Origin: Labilithrix sp.
Lineage (GTDB): Bacteria > Myxococcota_A > Polyangia > Polyangiales > Polyangiaceae
Length of the DNA stretch: 53,609 nt
Direction: 5' to 3'
NCBI GenBank assembly: GCA_019637195.1
Contig: JAHBWA010000056.1
Location: forward strand, 1-53,609
This document shows positions 33,662-42,525 of the stretch, one piece after another. Position 1 is the first letter of the stretch. Every line of letters starts with the position of its first letter. The notes under the pieces were generated by a model, which did no database searches, was not told where the DNA came from, and saw only the letters and a list, made by a program, of their open reading frames with translations. Made by a program: the position numbers and the translations under genes.

Positions 33662-36600
33662 TCAGACCGCCTGGTCGCCGACGACGGCCACCGACAGCTT
33701 GATGGTGAAAAAGACGATCTCGATGTTGATGCCCAGCTCGCCGGCGAACTGGACGTAGTCCTTCGGGCCCGCCGGCAGCGACTTGGTGAAGAACACGCAC
33801 TGGAACTCGCCGAAGACCTTCACCGTGACGATGCCGGACACGCCGGCCTTCGCCTCGAACATGAGGAAGCCGCCGCGCTTGAACGTGCCGCCCTCGATGA
33901 TGAAGACCGGGCCGGCGGCGATGAAGACCTTGGCCCCGAACGGTCCGAGCTCGGCGCCGTAGCCGACGCCGACGTAGACCTTGAAGGTCATGATGACCTT
34001 GTCTTTGCGGTCCTTCTCCGGGATGAGGGCGTTGTTCTTGTCGCCGAGGAAGAACTTGCCGCCCACCTCGACGAGGATGCCGAAGACGAAGAACCAGGGC
34101 GTCGGAGTCGTCCGCGCGCGGAGCTCGAACGCGACCTTGAGCCCGAAGGTGCCGTAGTCGAACCCGCCCCCTCCGCCGACGGAGAGGTCGCCGGGCGCGG
34201 GCGGGGGCGGCGGCGTCGCCGGCTCCTCGAGACCTCCCCGCACGCCGGTGAAGTCGAAGCCGGCGTAGTACTTCCCCTGGACGTTCGGCGGCGGGAGGCC
34301 CGGGATGTCCGGCGGAACCTTCCCGAAGACCCCGGCTTGGATCTTGAACTGCCACTTGAGGTTGGTCGCCGCCAGATCGACCGGGCCAGCCGGCGCGCGC
34401 GCGCCGAGGCCGGGCATGAACGTCAGCGCGGTCTCGAGCGCCGGGTGGCAGAGCGATTCGACGTCGCGGAGCTGCGATTTCACCGCCGAGCCACCGACCA
34501 GGCTCATCCGCATGCCGATGAGCTCGCTCATCTCCGGCAGGTCCGACCACATGCGCAGGCGCGGCATCGAGATGCTCCACGACGTCTCGCCGATCGCCAG
34601 CTCGAGCGTGGTCTCGTCGTAGAGCATGCGGCGCCCCGTGTCCGGGCCCGACGACAGCACGAGCGTGGGGCGCGGCGCGGGCAGCGCGACGCTCGGCTCG
34701 AGTCGGAAGGCGCCGCCCGCGCCGAGCCGGAGCCAGTAGGCGCGATCTCCGAGGACGATCGCCGCCTCGGGCGGCGGGAACAGCGAGCGGAACGCGGTGC
34801 GCGCGAAGAAGTCGGCCACCGCCGGCGGCAGCGTCGACTCGATGCGCCCCGTGCCGGGATGGATGTGCGGCCGGCGGAACGCGAACGAGTGCGTCGGCGT
34901 GGTCTGGAGGAAGGCGACGTCGAAGGTCGGCGTCGTCGGCTGGAGGAGATCGACTGGCTCGGCGAAGCGGTACGGACCCACCGAGGCCGCGTTGCGGCGC
35001 ACCCGATCGCCCGTGGGATCGAGCGCGGCGCCGGCCTGGATGAGCGGCACGCCGTCGTCGAGCGGGACCGCCTCGGGCGGAGCCGCGGTGTTGGTCGGGC
35101 CCGGCATGCGCACCGCCGACCACGCTCCGCTCGAGCGGAGCTGCGGCGCGCCGCGCACGGCGCAGACCACGGCCGAGCCGTCGGCGCTGGCGGCGGCCTC
35201 GACCCGCAGTGCGCGCACGCTGAAGCCCGAGCCGCCGACGTCGACGCGGACGTCGACCGGACCACCGACGGCGCCCTCGGTCCCGAGCATCGCGGCGAGG
35301 TCGGCGTTGGAGATGATGCGTCCGACGGGCGCGAGGTGGAGGAAGCCGAGCATCCCCTCGGAGCGCGCGGGGCCGCCGCCGGGGAGACCGTCGAGGTAGA
35401 CGTCGGCGTCGAAGTACACCGGCGCGACCTGCGCGCCGTCGGGGAGCGTGCGCGTCGGACCGGGCGCGGGCCGGATGCGCGTGACGTCGTGCAGGCCCTG
35501 GACGAGGCCGGGGTGGAACGTGAACGGGTTGGACCGCGCGACGTACGACGTCGGCGGGCTGCCCACCGCCTCCTGCCAGCGGAAGTCGAACAGGCCGCCG
35601 CTCGCGGCTTGCCAGCCGGTGTCGCGGCGGATGACGCCGGCGCCGCCGGTGCGCTCGATGGTGACCGCGCGGGTCACGCGGATCCCCCAGGGGTAGATGA
35701 CGCTGGCGAACTTGACGATCTCGAGCGCGGTGCGGCCGACCAGGAGCTGGAACTGCACCTTGGTGGCTTCGGCGAACGCGCCTTGCGGGTTCGTCCAGTC
35801 GCTGAAGGTCGAGGCGCCGTAGCCGGAGAGATCGAGGCGCGTCAGCGGTACGCGCGGCCGCTCGCTCGTGAACTCGCGGTTGAACATCGACTCGACCGAG
35901 CTGTCGGGCTGCGCGGTCGAGCCGAGCACGCTGATGCCGAGCGGCGAGCCGGTGGCGAGCGTCACGCCGTTGAGGAGCTGCGCGGTGCGCCCCTTGAACG
36001 ACGGCGAGGGGCCGCCGGGGATCGTGACGCCGCCCGCGACGAGGCTGAGCTGGTGCGCGCCCTCGAGCGCGCGCTCCGGGAACGTCGGGCGCACGAGCCC
36101 GACGCGATCGGGCGCGCCGGCGTCGCCCGGGACGCGCAGCGCGATGGCCGCGGCGAGCCCGAAAGGCAACGTCGTCGCGACCGCCATCGGGCGGCCGAGG
36201 CCGTGCTCCTCGACCATGTCGGTGAGCGCGAGATCGGGGATCACCGGGGCGAGCCGGCTCGACCGCGCGCCGATCAGCGTGGCGCCGCCGTCGTCGCGCG
36301 ACGCGAGCGGCGTGGGGAAGAGCCCGAGATCGAGCTTCTGGTCCTTGTCGAGCGTGCGCACCGGCTCCCACTGCACCTGGGGCACGGTGAAGACGCGCAC
36401 GTTCTGCAGCGGCGAGAGCACACGAAGGCGCGACAGCCGGAGCCCCGTGGCGCCGGGCTCGCGCGGCTGCGCGTGCATCCCGACCTGGACGCCGATCTGG
36501 TGCCGGTGGGTGGAGACGTCGAGGAACGCCGGTCCGCTGACCGGCGGCGACACCTCGTCGAGCACGGCGCGCACCTGCTTGGCGAGCTGCTGGTTCCGCT

Positions 36601-38521
36601 CGTGGGCGCGGCCGGCCCGCTTGGCGAGCTCGGCCTGCACCTGGGCCACGGCGGTGTCGCGCGCCTGCTGCTCCTTCGTGCTACGGGGTACGGCGCCGGC
36701 CGCGGTCTGCGAAGGAAGATGCCAGCCGGGGCGGACGTGGACGCTGTTCGGGCCGTTCGGCTCGCGCGGCGGCGGCCGAGGCGTCTCGGGCGACGCCTGC
36801 ACCGCAGGCGCGTCGAGCAGGCCCTCGAAGCCCAAGGTCGGCGGGCCCTGATCGCGCCAGCCGAGCGTGCCGTAGACGCGCACGCCGCCTTCGCGCCGCT
36901 TGAACGCCGGGCGCACGCTCGAGACGTACGGATCGGGCTGGGTCGGCACCCAGCCGCTCACCTCGAGCTCGAGGTAGGTCTCGCCGCCGTCGAGATCGTC
37001 CTCGCCGACGAGGTTGCCGCGCAGGCCGAGGAAGCGGGCGCGCGAGAGGCGGAGCACCGCGTTCTCGACTGCCAGCGAGACCTGGGGCGACGTCATCGAG
37101 GTCCAGCTGGAGCCCATCAGCACGGCGGAGGTGACGCCGGCGCGCTCTTGCAGCATCACGGTGACGGGCGTGGCGTCGAGCCGTAGCGGCCTGCCCACGA
37201 TGTCGACCGGGCGATCGAGCGAGACGGTGGTTCGCGCGGTGAAGAGCGCGCTGTGGACGCAGGTGCCGCCGTCGTCGGTCCAGCCCAGGCCGAACGCGCC
37301 GGGCGCGGTGGTGTCGAGCGTCAGGGCGACGCGGTGGGGGCCGCCTTCGATGCGGTGCGTGCGCAGCGCGGGCAGCGCGTCGTCTCCCGGCGGGCGCCTC
37401 GCCTGCGCCGAGAGCACGAAGAACGCGGCGGCGCTGAACGCCCACAACGTCCCGTCGACGATGAGCGCGCCGGCCGCGCGCAGCGTCGCATGGAGCTTCG
37501 ACGCCGAGCGCATGACGTACGCGCCGCCGGCGATCGCCTCGGGGAGCGCGGCGGGATCGGGCGGCGTGAAGCCTGGCAGCGCGAGGCCGCCGGAGCCCAC
37601 GCGCGCCGTGCCGTCGAGCTGGCCGAGCGGCGAGCGCACCGCGGAGGCGTCGATCGCGTCGGGGCGCACCGCGGTCTCCGCCACCACCGTCCCGAGCAGC
37701 GGGTCGAACGCGTAGCGCGCGGCGCCGGAGAGGTCATGGCGGACGCCGAAGGCGTCGACACCTCCCCCGACGAGCTCACCGGCGGCGCCGGCTCCCGACC
37801 AACGCACGACGACGCGCGAGGGCAGCTCGACGGTCGGTCCGCCGCACGCCGCCGGCCCTGCGGTCAGCGGCTCGAGGTCCATCTCGAGCTGCCCCGCGAG
37901 CGGTCCCGGCAGGGTGATCGACGCGCCTGCTACGACGGGCGCGCCGCTGAGCGTCAGCTTGCCGTCGCGGACGCGCACGGACACGAACAACCCGGCCGGC
38001 GCGGAGGGATCGAGCTTCTTCGCGCGGAGCCAGACCGTGCCGGGCTCGAGATCGATCGCGAGCAGCCCGAGGCGCGACGTGCGCGCGGCGGTCATCACGA
38101 GCACGGGGACGCTGTCGCCCGGCTCGAAGACCTGGAGCCGCGCGGCGGGCCTATAGACGTCGAACCACCGCGGCAGGCCGAACCGATCCCGGAACGGCCC
38201 GAGCGCCACGGACTCGAGCACCGAGCGCACGAGGGCCTCTCCCCGGGCCAGCGCCAGGAGCGCGGGCGAGCGAGGCGGCGCGACGTGCACCGGCCCCCCG
38301 CGCAGCAGCGATCGCGCGGCCTCGGGGAGCTCCTCGGCGAAGAAGCGCGCGAACGCGGCTGCCGTGGGCTCGTCCGGCTCCCCGTCGCCGTCGGCGTCGA
38401 CGGGCTCCTGCGCGATCAAGAACCGGAGCGCGTCGAGATCGTCGGCGCGCGTGGCGGGCGACAGATCCGAGGTCCAGTGCGCCAGCGCGCGAAGGGCCTT
38501 GGCCCTCTTCTCCGACTTCAT
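33662..38521 (-). CDS. Giant protein of unknown function (1619 aa) with hydrophobic beta-rich C-terminus
   Basis: Not recognised. There is no signal peptide: the start MKSEKRAKALRALAHWTSDL is charged and helical, and an Asp-rich loop VDADGDGEPDEPT (about 41-53) resembles a calcium loop. A long beta-rich body follows. A charged helix near residues 612-650 (STKEQQARDTAVAQVQAELA) interrupts it. The last roughly 250 residues are strikingly regular: Gly-rich alternating hydrophobic strands such as KVYVGVGYGAELGPFGAKVF, GFLMFEAKAGVSGIVTVKVF and GINIEIVFFTIKLSVAVVGD, resembling a barrel, groove or shell. AGGGGGAGCTGCG before the ATG is a strong ribosome binding site. It is first of the two-gene unit. 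Confidence 0.85.
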   Translation of the reverse strand: MKSEKRAKALRALAHWTSDLSPATRADDLDALRFLIAQEPVDADGDGEPDEPTAAAFARFFAEELPEAARSLLRGGPVHVAPPRSPALLALARGEALVRSVLESVALGPFRDRFGLPRWFDVYRPAARLQVFEPGDSVPVLVMTAARTSRLGLLAIDLEPGTVWLRAKKLDPSAPAGLFVSVRVRDGKLTLSGAPVVAGASITLPGPLAGQLEMDLEPLTAGPAACGGPTVELPSRVVVRWSGAGAAGELVGGGVDAFGVRHDLSGAARYAFDPLLGTVVAETAVRPDAIDASAVRSPLGQLDGTARVGSGGLALPGFTPPDPAALPEAIAGGAYVMRSASKLHATLRAAGALIVDGTLWAFSAAAFFVLSAQARRPPGDDALPALRTHRIEGGPHRVALTLDTTAPGAFGLGWTDDGGTCVHSALFTARTTVSLDRPVDIVGRPLRLDATPVTVMLQERAGVTSAVLMGSSWTSMTSPQVSLAVENAVLRLSRARFLGLRGNLVGEDDLDGGETYLELEVSGWVPTQPDPYVSSVRPAFKRREGGVRVYGTLGWRDQGPPTLGFEGLLDAPAVQASPETPRPPPREPNGPNSVHVRPGWHLPSQTAAGAVPRSTKEQQARDTAVAQVQAELAKRAGRAHERNQQLAKQVRAVLDEVSPPVSGPAFLDVSTHRHQIGVQVGMHAQPREPGATGLRLSRLRVLSPLQNVRVFTVPQVQWEPVRTLDKDQKLDLGLFPTPLASRDDGGATLIGARSSRLAPVIPDLALTDMVEEHGLGRPMAVATTLPFGLAAAIALRVPGDAGAPDRVGLVRPTFPERALEGAHQLSLVAGGVTIPGGPSPSFKGRTAQLLNGVTLATGSPLGISVLGSTAQPDSSVESMFNREFTSERPRVPLTRLDLSGYGASTFSDWTNPQGAFAEATKVQFQLLVGRTALEIVKFASVIYPWGIRVTRAVTIERTGGAGVIRRDTGWQAASGGLFDFRWQEAVGSPPTSYVARSNPFTFHPGLVQGLHDVTRIRPAPGPTRTLPDGAQVAPVYFDADVYLDGLPGGGPARSEGMLGFLHLAPVGRIISNADLAAMLGTEGAVGGPVDVRVDVGGSGFSVRALRVEAAASADGSAVVCAVRGAPQLRSSGAWSAVRMPGPTNTAAPPEAVPLDDGVPLIQAGAALDPTGDRVRRNAASVGPYRFAEPVDLLQPTTPTFDVAFLQTTPTHSFAFRRPHIHPGTGRIESTLPPAVADFFARTAFRSLFPPPEAAIVLGDRAYWLRLGAGGAFRLEPSVALPAPRPTLVLSSGPDTGRRMLYDETTLELAIGETSWSISMPRLRMWSDLPEMSELIGMRMSLVGGSAVKSQLRDVESLCHPALETALTFMPGLGARAPAGPVDLAATNLKWQFKIQAGVFGKVPPDIPGLPPPNVQGKYYAGFDFTGVRGGLEEPATPPPPPAPGDLSVGGGGGFDYGTFGLKVAFELRARTTPTPWFFVFGILVEVGGKFFLGDKNNALIPEKDRKDKVIMTFKVYVGVGYGAELGPFGAKVFIAAGPVFIIEGGTFKRGGFLMFEAKAGVSGIVTVKVFGEFQCVFFTKSLPAGPKDYVQFAGELGINIEIVFFTIKLSVAVVGDQAV

Positions 38522-38580
38522 CGCAGCTCCCCCTGACCCCGGACGGGGGCCCTCGACGACTCATCGAATTCGACAAAAGC

Positions 38581-38609
38581 ACTGCACCCGCAGCAGCGCT
38601 CACTGTCAA
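38581..38609 (-). promoter_or_regulatory. Candidate promoter of the giant-protein operon
   Basis: On the minus strand TTGACA (complement of 38604-38609) is a perfect -35 hexamer. Seventeen bases later comes TGCAGT (38586-38581), a weak -10. It lies about 60 bases before the ATG at 38521. Confidence 0.45.
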
Positions 38610-38631
38610 CGAGATAGTGCGGCGTTCGTCG

Positions 38632-40182
38632 TCAGTGCGCGCCCGGGGCCGCGCCGGCGGCGGGGCTCGGCTTCTTCAAGAAGGCGACGAGCACGAGGGC
38701 GGCGACGAAGACGAGCGTCGCCTCGATGAAGCCGTCCTGGAAGGCGAGCGTCAGCGCCTGCACCTTCACCTTGAGCGCGAGGACCGTCTCCGGCACGAGC
38801 GCGGGGCCGGCGGGGGCCTGCGCGCCGAGCGTGCCCTGGATCGCGCGGTACTGCTCCTGGGCGATCGGGCTGTACGGCGTGACGGACTCCGAGAGGTATG
38901 CGCCGTTGATCTTCGCGCCGCGGTCGACGAGCAGCCCCATCCACGCCGTGCCGATCGAGCCGCCGAGCTCGCGCGTGAGGTTGAAGAGGCCGGTCGCGTT
39001 GCCGCGTCTCTCGGGCGACACGTCCGACAGGGCGATCACGCTGATCGGGATGAAGACGAACGCCAGCGAGATCGAGCGCACGAACATCGACTGGACGAGG
39101 TCGCCGAACCCGGAGCGATCGGTGAGGTGCGCGTTCATCCACAGGCTGGTGGCGACGCCGACGATGCCGAGCGCGAGCAGCAGCCGTTGGTCGACCTTGC
39201 CGCCGAAGCGGCCGACGAGCGGCATCAGGACGATCTGGAACGCGCCCGAGAAGAGGAACACCTTGCCGATCTCGAGTGCCGAGTACCGGAGGATCGTCCC
39301 GCAGTAGAGGGCGAAGAGGAAGTTGCCCGAGAAGAGCGCGAGGCCCATGAGCAGGTTGATCCCCGTGCCCGCGGCGTAGGTCTTGTTCCGGAAGATCCGC
39401 AGATCGACGATCGGGTGCTCGGTCTCGAGCTGGTGGACGACGAACGTGACGAGCGCGCAGACGGCGACGGCGGCGAGCACGGCGATGGTCGCGTTCTCGA
39501 ACCAGCCCTCGCGGTTGCCCTCCTCGAGGACGAACTGCAGCGACGCCATGCCGATCGCCAAGAGGGCGATCCCGAAGCGATCGACCGGCTGCCGCGACGG
39601 CTCGAAGCCGGGCTCTTCGATCATCCGGAACGCGAGCACGGAGACGAGGACGCCGAGCGGCACGTTGACGAGGAAGCACCAGTGCCAGCTCGACCAGTCG
39701 ATGAGGTAGCCGCCGATGGTGGGGCCGAGCAAGGGGCCGGTCACGGCGCCGAGGCCGAAGAGCCCGCCGGCCATGCCGTGCTGCTCCTTCGGGTAACGCG
39801 CGAACAGGATCGTCTGGGCCGTCGGGATGATCGCGCCGCCGCCGAGCCCCTGGATCGCGCGGAAGACGACGAGCGAGGGCAGGTTCCACGCGAGGCCGCA
39901 GAGGGCGCTCGCCGCGGTGAAGAGCAGGACGGAGCCGGCGAAGTAGCGCCGGAAGCCGAAGCGGCGCTGGAACCAGCCGGTCATCGGGATGATGACGATG
40001 TTCGCCATCATGTATCCGGTCGACACCCAGCCGATCTGATCGATCGGCGTGCCGAAGCTGGCGCGGATGTCGTTCAGCGCCACGTTCACGATCGTGATGT
40101 CGACGAGCGCCATCAGCGCCGCGCACATCACGACGAAGGTGATCCCGGCCTTGCTGCCGGTGATGACGCCGCCGCCTCTCAT
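38632..40182 (-). CDS. DHA2-family MFS multidrug exporter (EmrB/QacA type)
   Basis: A 516-residue inner-membrane protein with about 14 hydrophobic helices. DITIVNVALNDIRASFG is the DHA2 helix-1 signature; GWVSTGYMMANIVIIPMTGW and VFRAIQGLGGGAIIPTAQT (motif C region) follow, with RGNATGLFNLTRELGGSIGT late in the protein. It exports drugs by proton antiport and, with the adjacent HlyD-family adaptor, could span the envelope with an outer-membrane channel not encoded here. ATG 40182 with GAGGACTTCA upstream, 8 bases after the adaptor's stop. Expression is probably controlled by the divergent LysR gene. Confidence 0.92.
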   Translation of the reverse strand: MRGGGVITGSKAGITFVVMCAALMALVDITIVNVALNDIRASFGTPIDQIGWVSTGYMMANIVIIPMTGWFQRRFGFRRYFAGSVLLFTAASALCGLAWNLPSLVVFRAIQGLGGGAIIPTAQTILFARYPKEQHGMAGGLFGLGAVTGPLLGPTIGGYLIDWSSWHWCFLVNVPLGVLVSVLAFRMIEEPGFEPSRQPVDRFGIALLAIGMASLQFVLEEGNREGWFENATIAVLAAVAVCALVTFVVHQLETEHPIVDLRIFRNKTYAAGTGINLLMGLALFSGNFLFALYCGTILRYSALEIGKVFLFSGAFQIVLMPLVGRFGGKVDQRLLLALGIVGVATSLWMNAHLTDRSGFGDLVQSMFVRSISLAFVFIPISVIALSDVSPERRGNATGLFNLTRELGGSIGTAWMGLLVDRGAKINGAYLSESVTPYSPIAQEQYRAIQGTLGAQAPAGPALVPETVLALKVKVQALTLAFQDGFIEATLVFVAALVLVAFLKKPSPAAGAAPGAH

Positions 40183-40190
40183 TGAAGTCC

Positions 40191-41441
40191 TCAGCGCGCG
40201 GTGTGGACCGTGATGTACGTGCTCATGCCGGGGCGGAGCGTGATGTCCTTCGGCGGCTCGTCGAAGCGGACGAGCACCGGGATCCGCTGCACCACCTTGG
40301 TGAAATTGCCGGACGCGTTGTCCGGCGGGAGGAGCGAGAAGCGCGCGCCGGACCCGCCCGAGAGGCTGTCGACGTGGCCGGTCAGCTTGCGGCCGTGGAA
40401 CGCGTCGACCTCGATCGTGGCGGTCTGCCCGGGGGCGATCTGCGCGATCTGATCTTCCTTGAAGTTCGCGACGATCCAGACGTCGTCGAGCGCGGTGATC
40501 GCCATCAGCGGGCGCGACGGATCGACGGTCTGCCCGACCTCGACGCTCCTCCGCGAGACCACGCCGCGGACCTGCGCCTTCACCTCGGTGTAGGAGAGGG
40601 CGAGCTTCGCTTGTTCGACCACGGCCTCCGCCTGAGCGACGCGCGCCGCCGCGACGGCGACCGCCGCCCGCGCCGCCTCGACCTGCTCGGGGCCCGCGTT
40701 CGCCGCGGCGAGACGGCCCTGCGCGGTCTCGATCGAGCCCGCGGCGTTGGTCAGCCCGACGAGCGCGCTCTCCTGCCGCGCGCGCGCCTGCGCGACCTGC
40801 GCGACCGCCTGATCGAAGAGGGCGCGCTTCGCGTCGAGATCGGCCTGGGCCACCGCGCCGTCGCCGTGGAGCTTCTCGGTGCGCCGGAGGTCGAGCTCCG
40901 CGAGCGCGCGCCTCGAGTCCGCGGCGTCGACGTCGGCCTTGGCCTGATCGATCGTGGCGCGCGACGAGCCGGCGAGCGCCGACGCCTGGACGACGCCGCC
41001 CTTCGCCTGGCGGAGCGTCGCGGCGATGTTCTTCTCCGTGAGCGCGAGCTGGGTCTCGAACGCCGCGAGGTTCGCCTTCGCCGACAGGAGGTCCGCCTCG
41101 GCCGTCGCGAGCCGGACCTTCGCGTCGCGGTCGTCGATCGCGACCAGCGCGTCTCCCACCTCGACGAGCTGGTTGTCCTTCACGTCGACGCGGACGACCT
41201 GCCCCTGGATGCGCGCCGCGACGCTCGCGACGTGCGCTTCGACGAACGCGTCGTCGGTCGACTGCTTGCCGCGTCCGGCGAGCCACGCGGCGGCGCCGAT
41301 CGTCGCGAACGTGACCGCGAGCGCCCCCAGCACGAGCTTCGCTTTCGGTCGCTTCTTCGGGGGCGCCGCGCCGGCGCGGCGTACGTCGGCCTCTTCGACC
41401 CGCTCGAGCTCGGTCTCGCTTTCCATCACGGCAGTGCTCAT
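40191..41441 (-). CDS. HlyD/EmrA-family membrane fusion protein
   Basis: A 416-residue periplasmic adaptor. A cytosolic tail, then one transmembrane anchor (KLVLGALAVTFATIGAAAWL, about 35-55), then the lipoyl half-motif VASVAARIQGQVVRVDVKDN. A long alpha-helical hairpin of Ala/Gln-rich coiled coil (about 110-265) follows, then the second lipoyl half YTEVKAQVRGVVSRRSVEVG and a beta-barrel domain to SLLPPDNASGNFTKVVQRIP. It couples the DHA2 exporter to an outer-membrane duct. It is first in the two-gene operon, divergent from the LysR regulator with 74 bases between starts. Confidence 0.92.
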   Translation of the reverse strand: MSTAVMESETELERVEEADVRRAGAAPPKKRPKAKLVLGALAVTFATIGAAAWLAGRGKQSTDDAFVEAHVASVAARIQGQVVRVDVKDNQLVEVGDALVAIDDRDAKVRLATAEADLLSAKANLAAFETQLALTEKNIAATLRQAKGGVVQASALAGSSRATIDQAKADVDAADSRRALAELDLRRTEKLHGDGAVAQADLDAKRALFDQAVAQVAQARARQESALVGLTNAAGSIETAQGRLAAANAGPEQVEAARAAVAVAAARVAQAEAVVEQAKLALSYTEVKAQVRGVVSRRSVEVGQTVDPSRPLMAITALDDVWIVANFKEDQIAQIAPGQTATIEVDAFHGRKLTGHVDSLSGGSGARFSLLPPDNASGNFTKVVQRIPVLVRFDEPPKDITLRPGMSTYITVHTAR

Positions 41442-41484
41442 CGACCCATCCGATGCCGCGCGCCGCTGGGTGAACAGTGCGCCA

Positions 41485-41502
41485 GAATGGGATAGTCTAT
41501 TC
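41485..41502. promoter_or_regulatory. Imperfect palindrome in the exporter/LysR intergenic region
   Basis: GAATGGGATAGTCTATTC has paired outer arms (GAAT/ATTC) and partial inner pairing. It sits centrally in the 74-base divergent spacer, 14 bases before the LysR start, where a LysR protein would be expected to bind. Confidence 0.4.
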
Positions 41503-41515
41503 GGTCAGCCGGACA

Positions 41516-42430
41516 ATGACGGTGGACTTGAACGATATCGCCATCTTCGCGGCCGTCGCCAAGGGCGGCAGCTTCACGAAGGCGGCGCAGACGCTCGGGA
41601 TGCCGAAGTCGACCGTGAGCGAGCGCGTCGCGCGGCTCGAGGCGCGGCTGGGCGTCCGTCTGCTCGAGCGCACGACCCGCAGCCTCCGCCTGACCGCCTC
41701 GGGCGCGGCGTATCTCGGGCGCGTCGCGCACGTCCTCGAGGAGCTCGACGACGCCGAGGCCGCCGTGACGGCGGCCCACAACACCCCGCGCGGCCTGCTC
41801 CGCGTCGGCTCTCCGCTCCTCATCGCGCGGGTGTTCCTCGCCGACGTCGTCGTCGAGTACCTCGAGCGTTTCCCCGACGTGCTCGTCGAACTCGTCGTCG
41901 GCGATCGCCCGTTCGACGTCTCCGAAGAGAACCTCGACGTCGCGATCCACGTCGTCGGTCCGCTGGACGCGCAGCTCGTCGCGCGCAAGCTCGGCATCGG
42001 CGGCCGGGTCTGCGTCGCCAGCCCCGCGTACCTCGAACGTCACGGCGCGCCGGCGACGCCGCGCGCGATCGGAGACCACGCGTGCCTCGTCAACGGCGCG
42101 TCACGCAGCGCGAGCTGGACGTTCGAGCGGGACGGCGAGTCCGTGACCATCCCCGTCCTCGCGCGATACGCGGTGACCTCGCTCGAGCTCGTCCGCCGCG
42201 CGGCGCTCGCCGGTCTCGGGCTCGCCGTCTTGCCGGCGTTCCTCTGCGCGCGCGACCTGGCCGAGAACAAGCTCGTGCAGGTCCTCGCTCCGTGGTCGTC
42301 CGCCGAGATCTCGGTTCACCTCGTCTACCCGAGCCATCGTCACCTGGCCGCGCGGGTGCGCGCGTTCGTCGATCTCGTCGTCGAGCGCCTCCCGTCGTTC
42401 CCGTCCAAGGGGATCGGCCCGCTCCCGTAG
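41516..42430 (+). CDS. LysR-family transcriptional regulator
   Basis: A 304-residue LTTR: N-terminal winged helix DLNDIAIFAAVAKGGSFTKA with recognition segment GMPKSTVSERVARLEARLGV, then RTTRSLRLTASG, then a periplasmic-binding-protein-like effector domain (about residues 90-290). It is close to the AaeR/DsdC-like group that regulates neighbouring transporters. ATG at 41516 (MTVDLND) is used; an upstream GTG at 41477 would overlap the palindrome and adds no family sequence. Divergent from the exporter operon, so it probably autoregulates and controls the pump in response to an exported compound. Confidence 0.92.
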   Translation: MTVDLNDIAIFAAVAKGGSFTKAAQTLGMPKSTVSERVARLEARLGVRLLERTTRSLRLTASGAAYLGRVAHVLEELDDAEAAVTAAHNTPRGLLRVGSPLLIARVFLADVVVEYLERFPDVLVELVVGDRPFDVSEENLDVAIHVVGPLDAQLVARKLGIGGRVCVASPAYLERHGAPATPRAIGDHACLVNGASRSASWTFERDGESVTIPVLARYAVTSLELVRRAALAGLGLAVLPAFLCARDLAENKLVQVLAPWSSAEISVHLVYPSHRHLAARVRAFVDLVVERLPSFPSKGIGPLP

Positions 42431-42525
42431 CGCGAGGGCGGACGCGCGCGGGGAGGTGACGCGCGCGCCGCGGGCCGAGCTCGTCCGCGCGAGGCGCCGC
42501 CGTCGGGGGCGTTCGACGAATCGAC

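Noticed and set aside
30334..33702. An 1122-codon plus-strand open frame opposite the giant protein
   Set aside because: It is Arg/Ala/Val/Glu-rich low-information sequence, a codon-phase shadow of the minus-strand gene. The minus frame has structured motifs, the ribosome binding site and the operon context.
33575..37186. A 1203-codon plus-strand open frame opposite the 1619-residue gene
   Set aside because: Same reasons: composition is a high-GC artefact and no ribosome binding site or family motif is present.
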